Source of the DNA: Bacteroidota bacterium
GTDB taxonomy: Bacteria > Bacteroidota > Bacteroidia > B-17B0 > Aurantibacillaceae
Reading direction: 5' to 3'
Length of the DNA: 64,000 bases
Assembly (NCBI GenBank): GCA_030692515.1
Contig: JAUXZS010000050.1
Location: forward strand, 1 to 64,000
The position numbers and the translations under genes were made by a program. Positions within the stretch are counted from its first letter, which is position 1. The number at the start of each line of letters is the position of its first letter. Shown one piece after another: positions 42,696-51,178 of this stretch. Under the pieces are notes generated by a model. The model was not told where the DNA came from. It worked only from the letters and a program-made list of their open reading frames with translations, and searched no databases.

Positions 42696-43505
42696 TCACT
42701 TAGTTACATTAAAAAAAGTGTATTCAAATTTTATAAGAAAGCCATTTGGTGCAGTACGAAGCATATTACTATACAATTCTTTTCGATACGCTAAATCTAT
42801 TCTTGCCCTGCTTCTAATTATAAATTGAATTGAAGGAACAATATCTAAATTTGATTTACTATTTTGATTTAGTGTTTGTCCTAAAAATTCAACCATTAAA
42901 TTAATGTTCGTTTGTTTAAAGTTTTTATATACTCTTGGATACATTAATCGTCCGAATGATAAAGTATAATTAGTTGCATCCTTACTCTGTGATTTTGGAA
43001 ATTTATTTGCAGAAGTGTTATCTGTTACATTTTCATAGCTTATAGAAGCACTAATAGCTAACTTACTCACTAACTGGGTAGCAATAATTCCCAATTCACC
43101 TCCCGAATTATGACCCATCGTTTCTAATTCTTCCTGATGAATATCCGCTCTATTAATACTGAAACGTCCATAGGTAGCTAATCTAAAATGTTTATGAATA
43201 TCATCATTACTGTAAAATCTATATTTAGCATAAAAACTACCTCCTTCTAAATTTAGCCCACCCGTAGCTCTATTACTTTGAAAACTTTGTAAATGCACCA
43301 TCCATTTTTGATTAATGCCCCACATTATTTCAGGCATTAAATGGTAATTAAGTTTGTTGTTTTTGTCAAACATAAAACTGTTCATGGTTCTAACTCCTAT
43401 TGAACCCGTTGGCATATTACTAGCAGGTTCGGTCATTACAAAAAGTTCCTGTGCTTTGGTTTGTAACTGGATTAAGAGTATTAAAATAATTATACCCTTT
43501 TTCAT
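42696..43505 (-). CDS. Outer-membrane beta-barrel-like protein of the copper operon
   Basis: The 269-residue product starts with a signal peptide (MKKGIIILILLIQLQTKAQ) and continues as amphipathic strands, with a final strand GFLIKFEYTFFNVTK ending near an aromatic. Segments such as PTGSIGVRTMNSFMF and MPEIMWGINQKWMVHLQSF are shared, as far as I recall, with uncharacterised proteins near HMA and multicopper genes in Bacteroidota. It overlaps the HMA gene upstream by 4 bases. Substrate unknown, copper context clear. Confidence 0.7.
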   Translation of the reverse strand: MKKGIIILILLIQLQTKAQELFVMTEPASNMPTGSIGVRTMNSFMFDKNNKLNYHLMPEIMWGINQKWMVHLQSFQSNRATGGLNLEGGSFYAKYRFYSNDDIHKHFRLATYGRFSINRADIHQEELETMGHNSGGELGIIATQLVSKLAISASISYENVTDNTSANKFPKSQSKDATNYTLSFGRLMYPRVYKNFKQTNINLMVEFLGQTLNQNSKSNLDIVPSIQFIIRSRARIDLAYRKELYSNMLRTAPNGFLIKFEYTFFNVTK

Positions 43506-44008
43506 TCCTGAACTAATTTTATATGATAATCGTTTTCATTATTAACCGAATATGTTGCATACTTAATATACTTTTTAGAAAGCTTTTTAAATTCTTTTGC
43601 GGTTACATATCCTTTATCAAGTACCCTAAATTGTTTCTCTCCATTTAAAGTTTGAGAATTAGTATCAATAAACACGTAATTATTTTCTTGCTTACCATCC
43701 TCAATAGCAAAGTTTGAATAAGAAATATAGAGAACCATTGTGCCAACAAAGAATCCTGCCTTTTCCACTCTATCCTTAAAATCTTGAGGCGTTAAATTAT
43801 GTTCGGCTTTTAGTATTACAGTAAACAAATTTTTATTCAAATCAATCTCCACTTTATCTACGCCATCTATTACTTGAAGTTGCTTGTATATAGCATTACT
43901 ACACATAGAACAAGTAAGCCCAGTGGCTACAATATCAACTTTTTTTAACTGTGCGTTGGCAGTATTAATTAATACAAAGCCAAGTACTAGAATCATTAAT
44001 TTTTTCAT
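43502..44008 (-). CDS. Exported heavy-metal-associated (HMA) domain protein
   Basis: The 168-residue protein has a signal peptide (MKKLMILVLGFVLINTANAQ), then an HMA fold at about 22-95 with the metal-binding GLTCSMCSNAIYKQL. A C-terminal region of about 70 residues has no recognised domain. It likely binds Cu(I) in the periplasm and hands it to the neighbouring oxidase or barrel. It overlaps the barrel gene by 4 bases. Confidence 0.85.
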   Translation of the reverse strand: MKKLMILVLGFVLINTANAQLKKVDIVATGLTCSMCSNAIYKQLQVIDGVDKVEIDLNKNLFTVILKAEHNLTPQDFKDRVEKAGFFVGTMVLYISYSNFAIEDGKQENNYVFIDTNSQTLNGEKQFRVLDKGYVTAKEFKKLSKKYIKYATYSVNNENDYHIKLVQE

Positions 44009-44014
44009 GCAACT

Positions 44015-44842
44015 TTATTTAATTGTCTCTACTGTTTTACCACAACTTAACATTTGAGAACCGTAATAAGGGTTTTTGATAGCACTTTCTTTACTCAGCC
44101 AGTTTGCTCCTTTGCCATCGTTATACATAGGGCAATGTTGGTAGTAAATTGTACCGGGTTGTTTAGATACTTTTATTAATTCATAAATATTTTTTGAAAG
44201 CGTAACAAAATGGTCTCTTTGATGACTGGCTTCCTTAGTTTCGTTTATATGTGCGGCATCAAAAACCAAGTCTTTCATTACTTTCATCCAAACGTTATGT
44301 TCTTCAGTAGTTAGTTTATCCATTTTAATTTCATTAATGGATTTTACCAATTCACTTGCTTTTTGCGAAGCCAAGTTTCCATCCGTACTAACCAACGCAT
44401 CTTTTAAAGAAAAATAATTGCTAAATACTTTTGCTAATTGATTTGTTACTTGTGTTCCTGTATTAACTTCTGTTTCATTTTTGGTTTCACTTTTTAGTGT
44501 TTTACTTTGTTTTCTTTCGTATTTACAGCACCCATGTAAACTTGCATATACGTTATCAGGAGCAAGGTATTTTTCGTTATCATATCCTGATAAAGCGATG
44601 CGCTTTAATATTGCATCCGTGCTTGTCTTTTTAGTATCGTAAGTAACAATAGCTAATTTGGTATCTGTATTCCATACTACTTTTGAAGTTTTCTTTTTGT
44701 TACCTGATTTTTCTATTGTGTTTTTACACATATCGCAATTACCCGACACTTTAACCGTATCAGTTTTAGCATTTTTAATTTGTGCATGGCTAATTATAAA
44801 TGATAATAATAATGCCATAAAAGTTAATCCTGTTTTTTTCAT
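44015..44842 (-). CDS. HMA domain plus DUF3347 copper protein
   Basis: I start at the ATG at 44840-44842 because MKKTGLTFMALLLSFIISHAQ is a clean signal peptide; the frame extends 31 codons upstream. The 275-residue product has an HMA-like domain with SGNCDMCKNTIE, ending in the motif SLHGCCKYERKQ. DUF3347 follows (about 130-270) with HCPMYNDGKGANWLSKE and YYGSQMLSCGK, a domain found with CusB-like and metal-resistance proteins. The Cys and His in the last part could bind copper. A paralogous HMA with the same CCKYER ending is at 52051-52386. Confidence 0.88.
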   Translation of the reverse strand: MKKTGLTFMALLLSFIISHAQIKNAKTDTVKVSGNCDMCKNTIEKSGNKKKTSKVVWNTDTKLAIVTYDTKKTSTDAILKRIALSGYDNEKYLAPDNVYASLHGCCKYERKQSKTLKSETKNETEVNTGTQVTNQLAKVFSNYFSLKDALVSTDGNLASQKASELVKSINEIKMDKLTTEEHNVWMKVMKDLVFDAAHINETKEASHQRDHFVTLSKNIYELIKVSKQPGTIYYQHCPMYNDGKGANWLSKESAIKNPYYGSQMLSCGKTVETIK

Positions 44843-44883
44843 TTTGTACATTTTAATTGTTTGTTTTATTGATTTATTATTTT

Positions 44884-45255
44884 CTATTCTATTAATGAGT
44901 ATTTTCTGAAATTTGAAATACATGAATTGAAGCATTCGTAGTTAATTTCTAATTCAGAATGATTTTTATAATCGGAAAGTGTTTTTCTGCATTTCTGCCA
45001 TACTTCTATGCAGAAATTCAAATACAGAACTTCTACTGCTGATTTTCGTTTCATCAATACTATTAAAAGTACAGTGATGTCCGCACAGTCTCGCATTAGA
45101 GTAGCAGATAAGTCATCATTAGCTTTAATAAAATAGGAATCAGCACGTAAACAACATTCCACTAACAAATCAAGTTCGTGCAAAGCCAAAGAGCTAATAT
45201 CTACAATATGTACTTTACTTTTTAACAATTGATTTATAGAGCGATAATGTTCCAA
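44884..45255 (-). CDS. Small Cys-containing four-helix-like protein, possible copper storage relative
   Basis: The 123-residue product looks all-helical, with Cys spaced on helix faces: LLVECCLRADSYF, LMRDCADITVLL, LYLNFCIEVWQKCRKTL and YECFNSCISNFRK. This layout resembles the DUF326/Csp four-helix copper storage proteins, though with fewer Cys than the usual CxxC-rich members. Its 5' end overlaps the methyltransferase gene by 41 bases. The copper context supports the idea, but the match is by pattern only. Confidence 0.55.
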   Translation of the reverse strand: MEHYRSINQLLKSKVHIVDISSLALHELDLLVECCLRADSYFIKANDDLSATLMRDCADITVLLIVLMKRKSAVEVLYLNFCIEVWQKCRKTLSDYKNHSELEINYECFNSCISNFRKYSLIE

Positions 45256-45868
45256 AAATGGTTGAATAATTTGTCGTATTTGCTATGTTAGAAAAACCCG
45301 TTGAGTCTATATAGCTTGGCAAAAGTCCTTTTACGTTATCAGTTGTGGTTTTAAAGCCATCCAATAATTGCACAAGATAAAATAATCCACGCATAATTGG
45401 GTTTGCTGCCTTGCCCCAATCCGCTATATGAAGCTCTCCATTTGGCTTTAACACCCTTTTAATCTCCTTTAAAGAATTAAGTTTTTGGTCTTTATCTAAA
45501 TGATGAAATACGAGGCTTGTAATAACTCTATCAAATGAATTGTCTGCATACGGCAGCATAATACCATCATACTTAGTTATCATAATTTGTGCCTTTTCTT
45601 TTTCAACTTTCTCTTTCGCTATTTTTACTATTTTTTCATCTACATCTACTCCATCAATTGCACATTCGGGCTGAGTTTTTCTTACAAGTAGTGAAAGAGT
45701 AGCAGTACCTACCCCAAAATCGAGAACATGATGATGAGGTAAAATATTAGCTTGTTCAATAAGTGCTGATTTAAACTTCAACTCAGGCATTGTAAATGCA
45801 ATAAGCGGATTGTATAGTTTTGTTAGCCAATTGAATCTTAAAGCCGGTATATAATTTGTTTTTTCCAT
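45215..45868 (-). CDS. Class I SAM-dependent methyltransferase
   Basis: The 217-residue product has the SAM-binding motif VLDFGVGTATLSLLV, an acidic loop GVDVDEKIV, and post motifs FDRVITSLVFHHL and LKPNGELHIADWG of the UbiE/methyltransferase-11 type. The substrate is unknown. Metal islands often carry such enzymes for arsenic or similar compounds, but the Cys residues of ArsM are not seen. It lies 1 base after the DUF2147 gene. Confidence 0.85.
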   Translation of the reverse strand: MEKTNYIPALRFNWLTKLYNPLIAFTMPELKFKSALIEQANILPHHHVLDFGVGTATLSLLVRKTQPECAIDGVDVDEKIVKIAKEKVEKEKAQIMITKYDGIMLPYADNSFDRVITSLVFHHLDKDQKLNSLKEIKRVLKPNGELHIADWGKAANPIMRGLFYLVQLLDGFKTTTDNVKGLLPSYIDSTGFSNIANTTNYSTIFGTLSLYKSIVKK

Positions 45869-45869
45869 A

Positions 45870-46241
45870 TTAATTTACTTTTGATAAATATAAATCATGT
45901 CCAAATATTTTTAATCCATGATATATACTAACTCGTAAAACGTTGCCTGATTTTATTTTCGCAGAACAACTTGCACTATGTTTATCAGAAGGCATAATAA
46001 AAGTGCCGTTCTCATATTCATCTCCATCAACTTCAAGGTTTGTAATTACAACCTTTCCAACTTCATTGCTTTTATTTTGGTCGTTAACCCAAACTATTTT
46101 ACCGAAATATTTATCCTCTTTTTTATAAACAGCTATTTTTCGTTCCCCATCCGATGTGAGCCAATTACCCTCGATTGAATTGGTTTGAGCATGGGTAACT
46201 TTAACCATAAATAAAAAAATTATTAATACTACAACTCTCAT
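45870..46241 (-). CDS. DUF2147 domain exported protein
   Basis: The 123-residue product has a signal peptide (MRVVVLIIFLFMVKVTHAQ) and the DUF2147 wording EGNWLTSDGERKIAVYKKEDKYFGKIVW (first 20: EGNWLTSDGERKIAVYKKED), then LYLSKVN at the end. It is a small calycin-like beta barrel of unknown role, about 20 residues shorter than common members. It is within the copper operon. Confidence 0.8.
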   Translation of the reverse strand: MRVVVLIIFLFMVKVTHAQTNSIEGNWLTSDGERKIAVYKKEDKYFGKIVWVNDQNKSNEVGKVVITNLEVDGDEYENGTFIMPSDKHSASCSAKIKSGNVLRVSIYHGLKIFGHDLYLSKVN

Positions 46242-46251
46242 ATTTTATTTC

Positions 46252-46974
46252 TTAAAACATATTAATTAACATAATCAAACTCATTACTATCATTAAAGCA
46301 TCTTCAATAATTGTTATCGTACTCATTGGCAAATTAAATACAGCTCCTAAACAAGCACATTTTATTTTTTTCTTGTTTAATACACTTTGTAATACTCCAA
46401 TAATACTAACACTCATTACGATTGATGTAACTAAATTTGTTATTAAAGGATTAATGTCTGTTAGATATGCAATCCCCAATCCTAACTCAATAAAAGCATA
46501 TACATATCCGTAGCCTTTCCATTTTTTTGCCACAATATCATACATCGAATAGCTTTCTGCAAAGCCATTGAGGTTTAAAAATTTAAAAAATGAAAAGATT
46601 AGAAAAAATCCAGCCATAAAATGCCTCATCCATTGCATCCAACTAAAAACCACGTTGGAACTTTGAATTAATAAAGTGATGCCTATAATAAAACTGAAAA
46701 TTATTAAAATTGGTTTATAGGTTTCAATCCAACTTTTAGTTTGTTCCAACGTTTCATTATGTTCCATAGCAGATATTCTATACTTACTATTATCTCCACC
46801 TAAAGCTATTTGCAGGTTATGTAATGAAATATGCTTATTCATAGTTATTGTTCCTGTATTGCTTTCTTTTGATACCAATACATTAGTTATATCGGGCAAT
46901 AAGAGTAGAGCGTTCTTTACTTTAGCTTCGCAGCTACTACAAGTCATTCCTGTTATTTTATATGCGTGTGTCAT
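46252..46974 (-). CDS. HMA domain fused to MauE-like membrane protein
   Basis: I start at the ATG at 46972-46974 (MTHAYKITGMTCSSCEAKV); the open frame runs 34 codons further up but that part is unlike a protein start. The 241-residue product has a cytosolic HMA domain (1-68) with TGMTCSSCEAK. A linker follows, then four or five helices of the MauE/DoxX type with HFMAGFFLIFSFFKFLNL and the CxC in KKIKCACLGAVFNLPMS. MauE proteins are linked to disulfide or methylamine dehydrogenase maturation. The fusion suggests transfer of metal or electrons across the membrane. Confidence 0.85.
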   Translation of the reverse strand: MTHAYKITGMTCSSCEAKVKNALLLLPDITNVLVSKESNTGTITMNKHISLHNLQIALGGDNSKYRISAMEHNETLEQTKSWIETYKPILIIFSFIIGITLLIQSSNVVFSWMQWMRHFMAGFFLIFSFFKFLNLNGFAESYSMYDIVAKKWKGYGYVYAFIELGLGIAYLTDINPLITNLVTSIVMSVSIIGVLQSVLNKKKIKCACLGAVFNLPMSTITIIEDALMIVMSLIMLINMF

Positions 46975-47062
46975 TTTAAATAGTTTAATGGTTAATACTG
47001 ACACAAAGGTATTTTCAACTATTCCAAAAATGTTATAGGATAACTCATTCCGTTTATATAAT

Positions 47063-47638
47063 TCACAGGTCATCAATTGGCAGCCTTTTATTTTCTTTAA
47101 TATTTTTAAAATGTGATGGTGTTAATCCAGTTACTTTTTTAAATTGAGTACTTAAATGTGCCCCACTACTAAAACCTGTTTTAATAGCTATTTCATTCAA
47201 ACTTAATTCGTCATATACTAATAATTCCTTAACTTTTTCAATTCTCTGCAAAATCAAATACTGTTCTAAGGTTTGCCCTTCAACATCAGAAAAAAGATTA
47301 CTTAAATAAGTATAATCTTTCCCTAATTTGTTTTCTATAAAAACCGAAAATTTAAGCGGTGTATTATTAAAATTGTACTCCTGAATCCATTTTATTACTT
47401 CAGCCTTAATGCCACTAATTAGTAAAGATTTTTTATCGTCAATTAAGCTAAACCCATAACTAATAAGTTCATTCTTAATAGCACTAATTACTTCTTCACC
47501 AGGACTTTTAACCAAATGTACCTCGCCCAAAGAAACACTAACTGGTTTATAACCGTTTTTATCGAATAATTGCTCAACGACCATAATGCAACGGTTACAG
47601 ACCATATTTTTAATGTATAATATTTTTAATTTATTCAA
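47063..47638 (-). CDS. AraC family regulator with N-terminal HMA-like CxxC domain
   Basis: The 191-residue product has an N-terminal HMA-like fold (about 1-75) with YIKNMVCNRCIMVVEQLF, then a C-terminal AraC double helix-turn-helix (about 90-185) with LSNLFSDVEG, SLNEIAIKTGFSSGAHLSTQ and FKKVTGLTPSHFK. The CxxC could bind Cu(I) directly, so this is a likely copper sensor for the operon. A paralogue at 52390-52938 lacks the CxxC. Confidence 0.88.
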   Translation of the reverse strand: MNKLKILYIKNMVCNRCIMVVEQLFDKNGYKPVSVSLGEVHLVKSPGEEVISAIKNELISYGFSLIDDKKSLLISGIKAEVIKWIQEYNFNNTPLKFSVFIENKLGKDYTYLSNLFSDVEGQTLEQYLILQRIEKVKELLVYDELSLNEIAIKTGFSSGAHLSTQFKKVTGLTPSHFKNIKENKRLPIDDL

Positions 47639-47680
47639 GATTGCTTTTAATATTAATAATGTTCATGTTCTTAAATTAAA

Positions 47681-47759
47681 AATAGTGTAGGAACCCACTT
47701 TTGTAAAAATCAGCTATGAATAATCGCATTAAAACCAAAAGCAGATTCACTACACTATT
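47681..47759. repeat. 10-base inverted repeat around a long loop
   Basis: AATAGTGTAG (47681-47690) and CTACACTATT (47750-47759) are perfect inverted partners with 59 bases between them. On the minus strand the right arm is followed by TTTTTAATTT, so it may end transcripts of the porin-like gene at 47764-48426 or encode a small RNA. Confidence 0.45.
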
Positions 47760-47763
47760 ATTT

Positions 47764-48426
47764 TTATTCTTTTTTAGTAAACCCAAACAAATAACCTACT
47801 TGTAATCCAATTACTAAATTTTTTCCAACTTGCCCGTTGTCTGCTAATACACCGCCAAATACCGTTTTAAAGCCTGCATTAGCAAAGAGCGATAGTTGTA
47901 TAACGTCTTTTTCTACTCTCGGTATATTTAAACCAACATTTGCTAATGCGCTAAAATCATTTGCAATTGCATCATTAACCAAGTTATACGATTCGTAATT
48001 ATTTACACGTTGAGAATTTAGTAGCCTATTATATCCACCCGAAATATTAAAACACAGTTTGCTTTTTTTAATTACCTCTTTGGTTTGGTAAGCAATGCCA
48101 AGCATCACATCTAAGTAATTAAACTCATACGCTGGGGTGTAAGCGTACATTCCTTTATCAAATATAGCCCCACGCTGTTGGTAAGCAGTATTTAAGGTTA
48201 GCGCAAATTTGTCATTAATGTTATATAAAAACTTTACGCCCATGCCATTACTTATTTTCACAGCGTAAACAGGCATTTCATGTCCAGCACCATGAATATT
48301 ATTCATCTTACTTCCATAATAAGTAGAAGTACCAATGTTGTAATTTACTCCAGCTTTAAATTTGGATTGTGCTGAAGTTGCTTGTGCTATAAAAGCTATT
48401 GTGAGTATTAAAAAAATGCTTTTCAT
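47764..48426 (-). CDS. Porin-like outer-membrane beta-barrel protein
   Basis: The 220-residue product begins with a signal peptide (MKSIFLILTIAFIAQATSAQ) and has the alternating strands of the OMP_b-brl family: FKAGVNYNIGTSTYYG, GVKFLYNINDKFALTLNTAYQ, LDVMLGIAYQT, and a C-terminal VIGLQVGYLFGFTKKE. It directly precedes the inverted repeat and follows the multicopper oxidase gene, so it is cotranscribed with it. Function unknown. Confidence 0.75.
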   Translation of the reverse strand: MKSIFLILTIAFIAQATSAQSKFKAGVNYNIGTSTYYGSKMNNIHGAGHEMPVYAVKISNGMGVKFLYNINDKFALTLNTAYQQRGAIFDKGMYAYTPAYEFNYLDVMLGIAYQTKEVIKKSKLCFNISGGYNRLLNSQRVNNYESYNLVNDAIANDFSALANVGLNIPRVEKDVIQLSLFANAGFKTVFGGVLADNGQVGKNLVIGLQVGYLFGFTKKE

Positions 48427-48428
48427 AA

Positions 48429-49922
48429 TTATATAATTTTATAGTTCAACATCATGCCGCTATCTTCATGTTCCAAATTATGACAATGAAAAGCAAATTT
48501 TCCTAAATTGTTTGGAAAGGTCATTATGATTTTTACTTTCTCATTCGGCATACATAATACGGTATCTTTCCAGCCAGTTTCGTGTGGTAAAATAATTCCT
48601 CTACCTCCAACACGAGATAATACTTGAAAATGAACACCGTGCAAGTGCATAGGGTGTAAGTCTGCTCCAGCAGAATTATCAAACTCCCAAATTTCGGTAG
48701 TACCAGCCGTTACGGTTTCATCTATTCTATCCATGTCAAAACTCTTACCGCCAATTTTATGTATAGATGAGGAACTGCCCATGTTCATTCCTCCATGTCC
48801 ACCCGAATGATTATTGGCAATGTCAAACGAACGTGTTTTAATAGCTTGTGATGAAGGGATTGGATTGAATACTGCTAATGAGGTTGGAATAGTAAATGTT
48901 TCGGTAATTTGTTCGGTTACTTTAAACTTTAGTATTTTAAATGATTCTGAACCTTGCGAATCTCCACCATTAAATGAATTGCTTTGTAAATAAATTTCTG
49001 TTCCTACTGTTGCAGCACTAAAATCTACTAACACATCTGCTCTTTCGCCGGGCGATAACAATAAACTATTTGTAGTTTGTGTAGCTGATAATAAACCACC
49101 ATCTGAACCAATGATATTAAAATCTAAGTTATTGCTAAATGATAAATTATATACCCTTGCATTAGACCCATTCAAAAGTCTAAGCCTATAAATTTTTGTT
49201 TTAATATTATGGTAAGCAGACCACGAACCATTAACACAAACGTATTGCCCAAAATAACCACTCATTACATCCTCTGCTTCGGGAGAATAATTTATACTTC
49301 CATCAGAGTAAATGCGTCTGTCTTGAATAATTAATGGCAATTCAAATTCGCCTGATGGTAAATTTAAAGCAGCCTCTTCGGTATCATTAATAATAAACAT
49401 ACCAGCCAAACCTTTATTTACTTGTTTACCCGTTGTTAAATGTGGGTGTGGGTGAAACCAATTTGTACCTGCCTTTTGATTAATTGTAAACTGATAATTA
49501 AATGAAGAACCCTGATGAATGGTATATTGAGGATGCCCGTCCATATTTTCAGGAATGATTAAACCGTGCCAATGAATGTTAGTTTTTTCTTCTAGCTGAT
49601 TTGTTACATTAATAGAAACCGTTTGCCCATTATTTACTTTGATAACTGGGGCTAAAATATCGTTGGCAAAACCCAAAGCGTTAGATATTTTACCCTTAAT
49701 AATTGTTGTTTGATTTTGTTTTGCAGTAAAATTTATAGGCGATGCGCCATTTAAAACAGGAAGTAAGCGTAAAGGATTATCAAAACTTCCACTATTAACA
49801 GAAATGGATTTAGCCATATTCATAGCTGTTTTTTTACAGCCTTCTAAAAGCCAACTCACGCCTCCAAAAAGTGTAAATAAGGTTGCGCTACTTGAAAGTT
49901 GTATAAATTTTTTTCTGTCCAT
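48429..49922 (-). CDS. Multicopper oxidase, CueO-like, probable lipoprotein
   Basis: The 497-residue oxidase has the four copper motifs TNIHWHGLIIP, NWFHPHPHLT, HPMHLHGVHFQV and FAFHCHNLEHEDSGM. The N-terminus (MDRKKFIQLSSSATLFTLFGGVSWLLEGCKK) has a hydrophobic core ending in a lipobox-like LLEGC, so it may be lipid-anchored. A short His/Met/Gly-rich insert (NHSGGHGGMNMGSSSS) is near 345-365. It probably oxidises Cu(I) to the less toxic Cu(II). Confidence 0.92.
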   Translation of the reverse strand: MDRKKFIQLSSSATLFTLFGGVSWLLEGCKKTAMNMAKSISVNSGSFDNPLRLLPVLNGASPINFTAKQNQTTIIKGKISNALGFANDILAPVIKVNNGQTVSINVTNQLEEKTNIHWHGLIIPENMDGHPQYTIHQGSSFNYQFTINQKAGTNWFHPHPHLTTGKQVNKGLAGMFIINDTEEAALNLPSGEFELPLIIQDRRIYSDGSINYSPEAEDVMSGYFGQYVCVNGSWSAYHNIKTKIYRLRLLNGSNARVYNLSFSNNLDFNIIGSDGGLLSATQTTNSLLLSPGERADVLVDFSAATVGTEIYLQSNSFNGGDSQGSESFKILKFKVTEQITETFTIPTSLAVFNPIPSSQAIKTRSFDIANNHSGGHGGMNMGSSSSIHKIGGKSFDMDRIDETVTAGTTEIWEFDNSAGADLHPMHLHGVHFQVLSRVGGRGIILPHETGWKDTVLCMPNEKVKIIMTFPNNLGKFAFHCHNLEHEDSGMMLNYKII

Positions 49923-49971
49923 TATTATAAATTTATTTACAGGGAAGATTTACACCTTCCCTGTTTTTGAT

Positions 49972-50286
49972 TTAATTTACTGTAACTGTAATAGATTTAC
50001 TATCTTCTTTTTTCATTTTTTTATCCATTGCTTTTACTTTGGCGGTAAATGTTCCTTTTGAGTTATAAGCATGAGTTACGCTTGAACCTGACCCCATTGC
50101 CCCATCACCAAAATCCCATTCAATGTGATGTGCATCCATCGAGCAACCAGCATCAAATGAAATGGCTTGTCCTTGTGTTCCTGATTTCGACTCACTATCT
50201 ACGCAAGCCATTGGTTTTTTCATGCAGCTATTTAAAGTTAATACTGCTAATGTTGCCGTAGCAACTACGATTGATTTTGTTTTCAT
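49972..50286 (-). CDS. PKD-domain lipoprotein
   Basis: The 104-residue product has a lipoprotein signal (MKTKSIVVATATLAVLTLNSC) and one PKD domain with GQAISFDAGCSMDAHHIEWDF, GDGAMGSGSSVTHAYNSKGTF (each within a motif). Met, His and Cys residues (SCMKKPMACVD, CSMDAHH) could bind metal. It lies 2 bases after the T9SS protein gene. Confidence 0.8.
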   Translation of the reverse strand: MKTKSIVVATATLAVLTLNSCMKKPMACVDSESKSGTQGQAISFDAGCSMDAHHIEWDFGDGAMGSGSSVTHAYNSKGTFTAKVKAMDKKMKKEDSKSITVTVN

Positions 50287-50287
50287 A

Positions 50288-51172
50288 TTAGTTTATTATT
50301 ATTTTATTTCTGTAAATTGTTTTTCCGTTTCTTAATTCAATAAAGTATATACCCTTGTCTAAATTTGATACGTTTATAGCATCTGTACCATTTACTTTAT
50401 CGGCTTTGTAGTGCAAAAGACCTTTAGTATCAATAATTCTAAGTTCAAAGTATTCTATTTGTGTGCTTACTGATTTAGTACTAAAATAAAGTTTATCGTT
50501 TGTTGGATTGGGATATAAACTTAGTTCTGATTTTGAAACTTCGTATTCATTAACCCCAATAACGTTTCCTACAAATTGCAAGTTGTCGATATACATAAAA
50601 CTATTGTGAATAGGATTATTGCTACTTGCTGAAATAACTATACACGCTGAGTCAGGATTTTCCCCACTCATATAGTTTAAGTAAGTATAATTAGTAAACC
50701 ATGTATGAGCCATTGCATTAAAAATGCTTTTTCCAAAAGCTACTGTATCTCGTTTCATTAACATACTGTTCCATTTTGTTAATATTACCGAAACGTATGC
50801 AGTATCGCTTGGTAGCGTAACCATATATTGCATATTATAAGATAGATTGGCTGGACGTGAACTAAAAGGAAAACCTGAAATAGGTTTATAACTTACGGTA
50901 TCTATTTTTCCTGAAACTACTCTGCCCGGTACAACCCCTTTGCCTGTTATGCTTTGTGATATAACCGCTAGATAATTACTTCCGGGATTTCCCGGTGATA
51001 ATTTTGCACAGGTATAAACCGAATAAGCTTTTGTAGTAGCGTTTAAATTGCCCCAACTGTTAGGCGAATTATAGCCATTTATAATTGTCCACAACTCAAA
51101 TCCGTTGTTTGGAATTTGAGCTTTTAAATCTATAAACCCAATAAATGCTATTATAATTGCTACTGTTTTCAT
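50288..51172 (-). CDS. T9SS-sorted exported protein with beta-sandwich domain
   Basis: The 294-residue protein has a signal peptide and a beta-sandwich region beginning with NNGFELWTIINGYNSPNSWG, similar to PCMD-type carbohydrate-binding-like domains. It ends with a type A T9SS sorting domain (about 215-294: LSLYPNPTNDKLYF, GIYFIELRNGKTIYRNKIIIN in parts). It is probably secreted and surface-attached. The cell-surface partner is unknown. Confidence 0.85.
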   Translation of the reverse strand: MKTVAIIIAFIGFIDLKAQIPNNGFELWTIINGYNSPNSWGNLNATTKAYSVYTCAKLSPGNPGSNYLAVISQSITGKGVVPGRVVSGKIDTVSYKPISGFPFSSRPANLSYNMQYMVTLPSDTAYVSVILTKWNSMLMKRDTVAFGKSIFNAMAHTWFTNYTYLNYMSGENPDSACIVISASSNNPIHNSFMYIDNLQFVGNVIGVNEYEVSKSELSLYPNPTNDKLYFSTKSVSTQIEYFELRIIDTKGLLHYKADKVNGTDAINVSNLDKGIYFIELRNGKTIYRNKIIIN

Positions 51173-51178
51173 TTCAAG

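Noticed and set aside
44843-44935. N-terminal extension of the HMA/DUF3347 protein
   Set aside because: The 31 codons before 44842 precede a clean signal peptide and overlap the upstream gene's end, so the later ATG is chosen.
46975-47076. N-terminal extension of the HMA-MauE protein
   Set aside because: It would overlap the AraC gene and does not resemble HMA sequence; the ATG at 46972-46974 begins the HMA fold directly.
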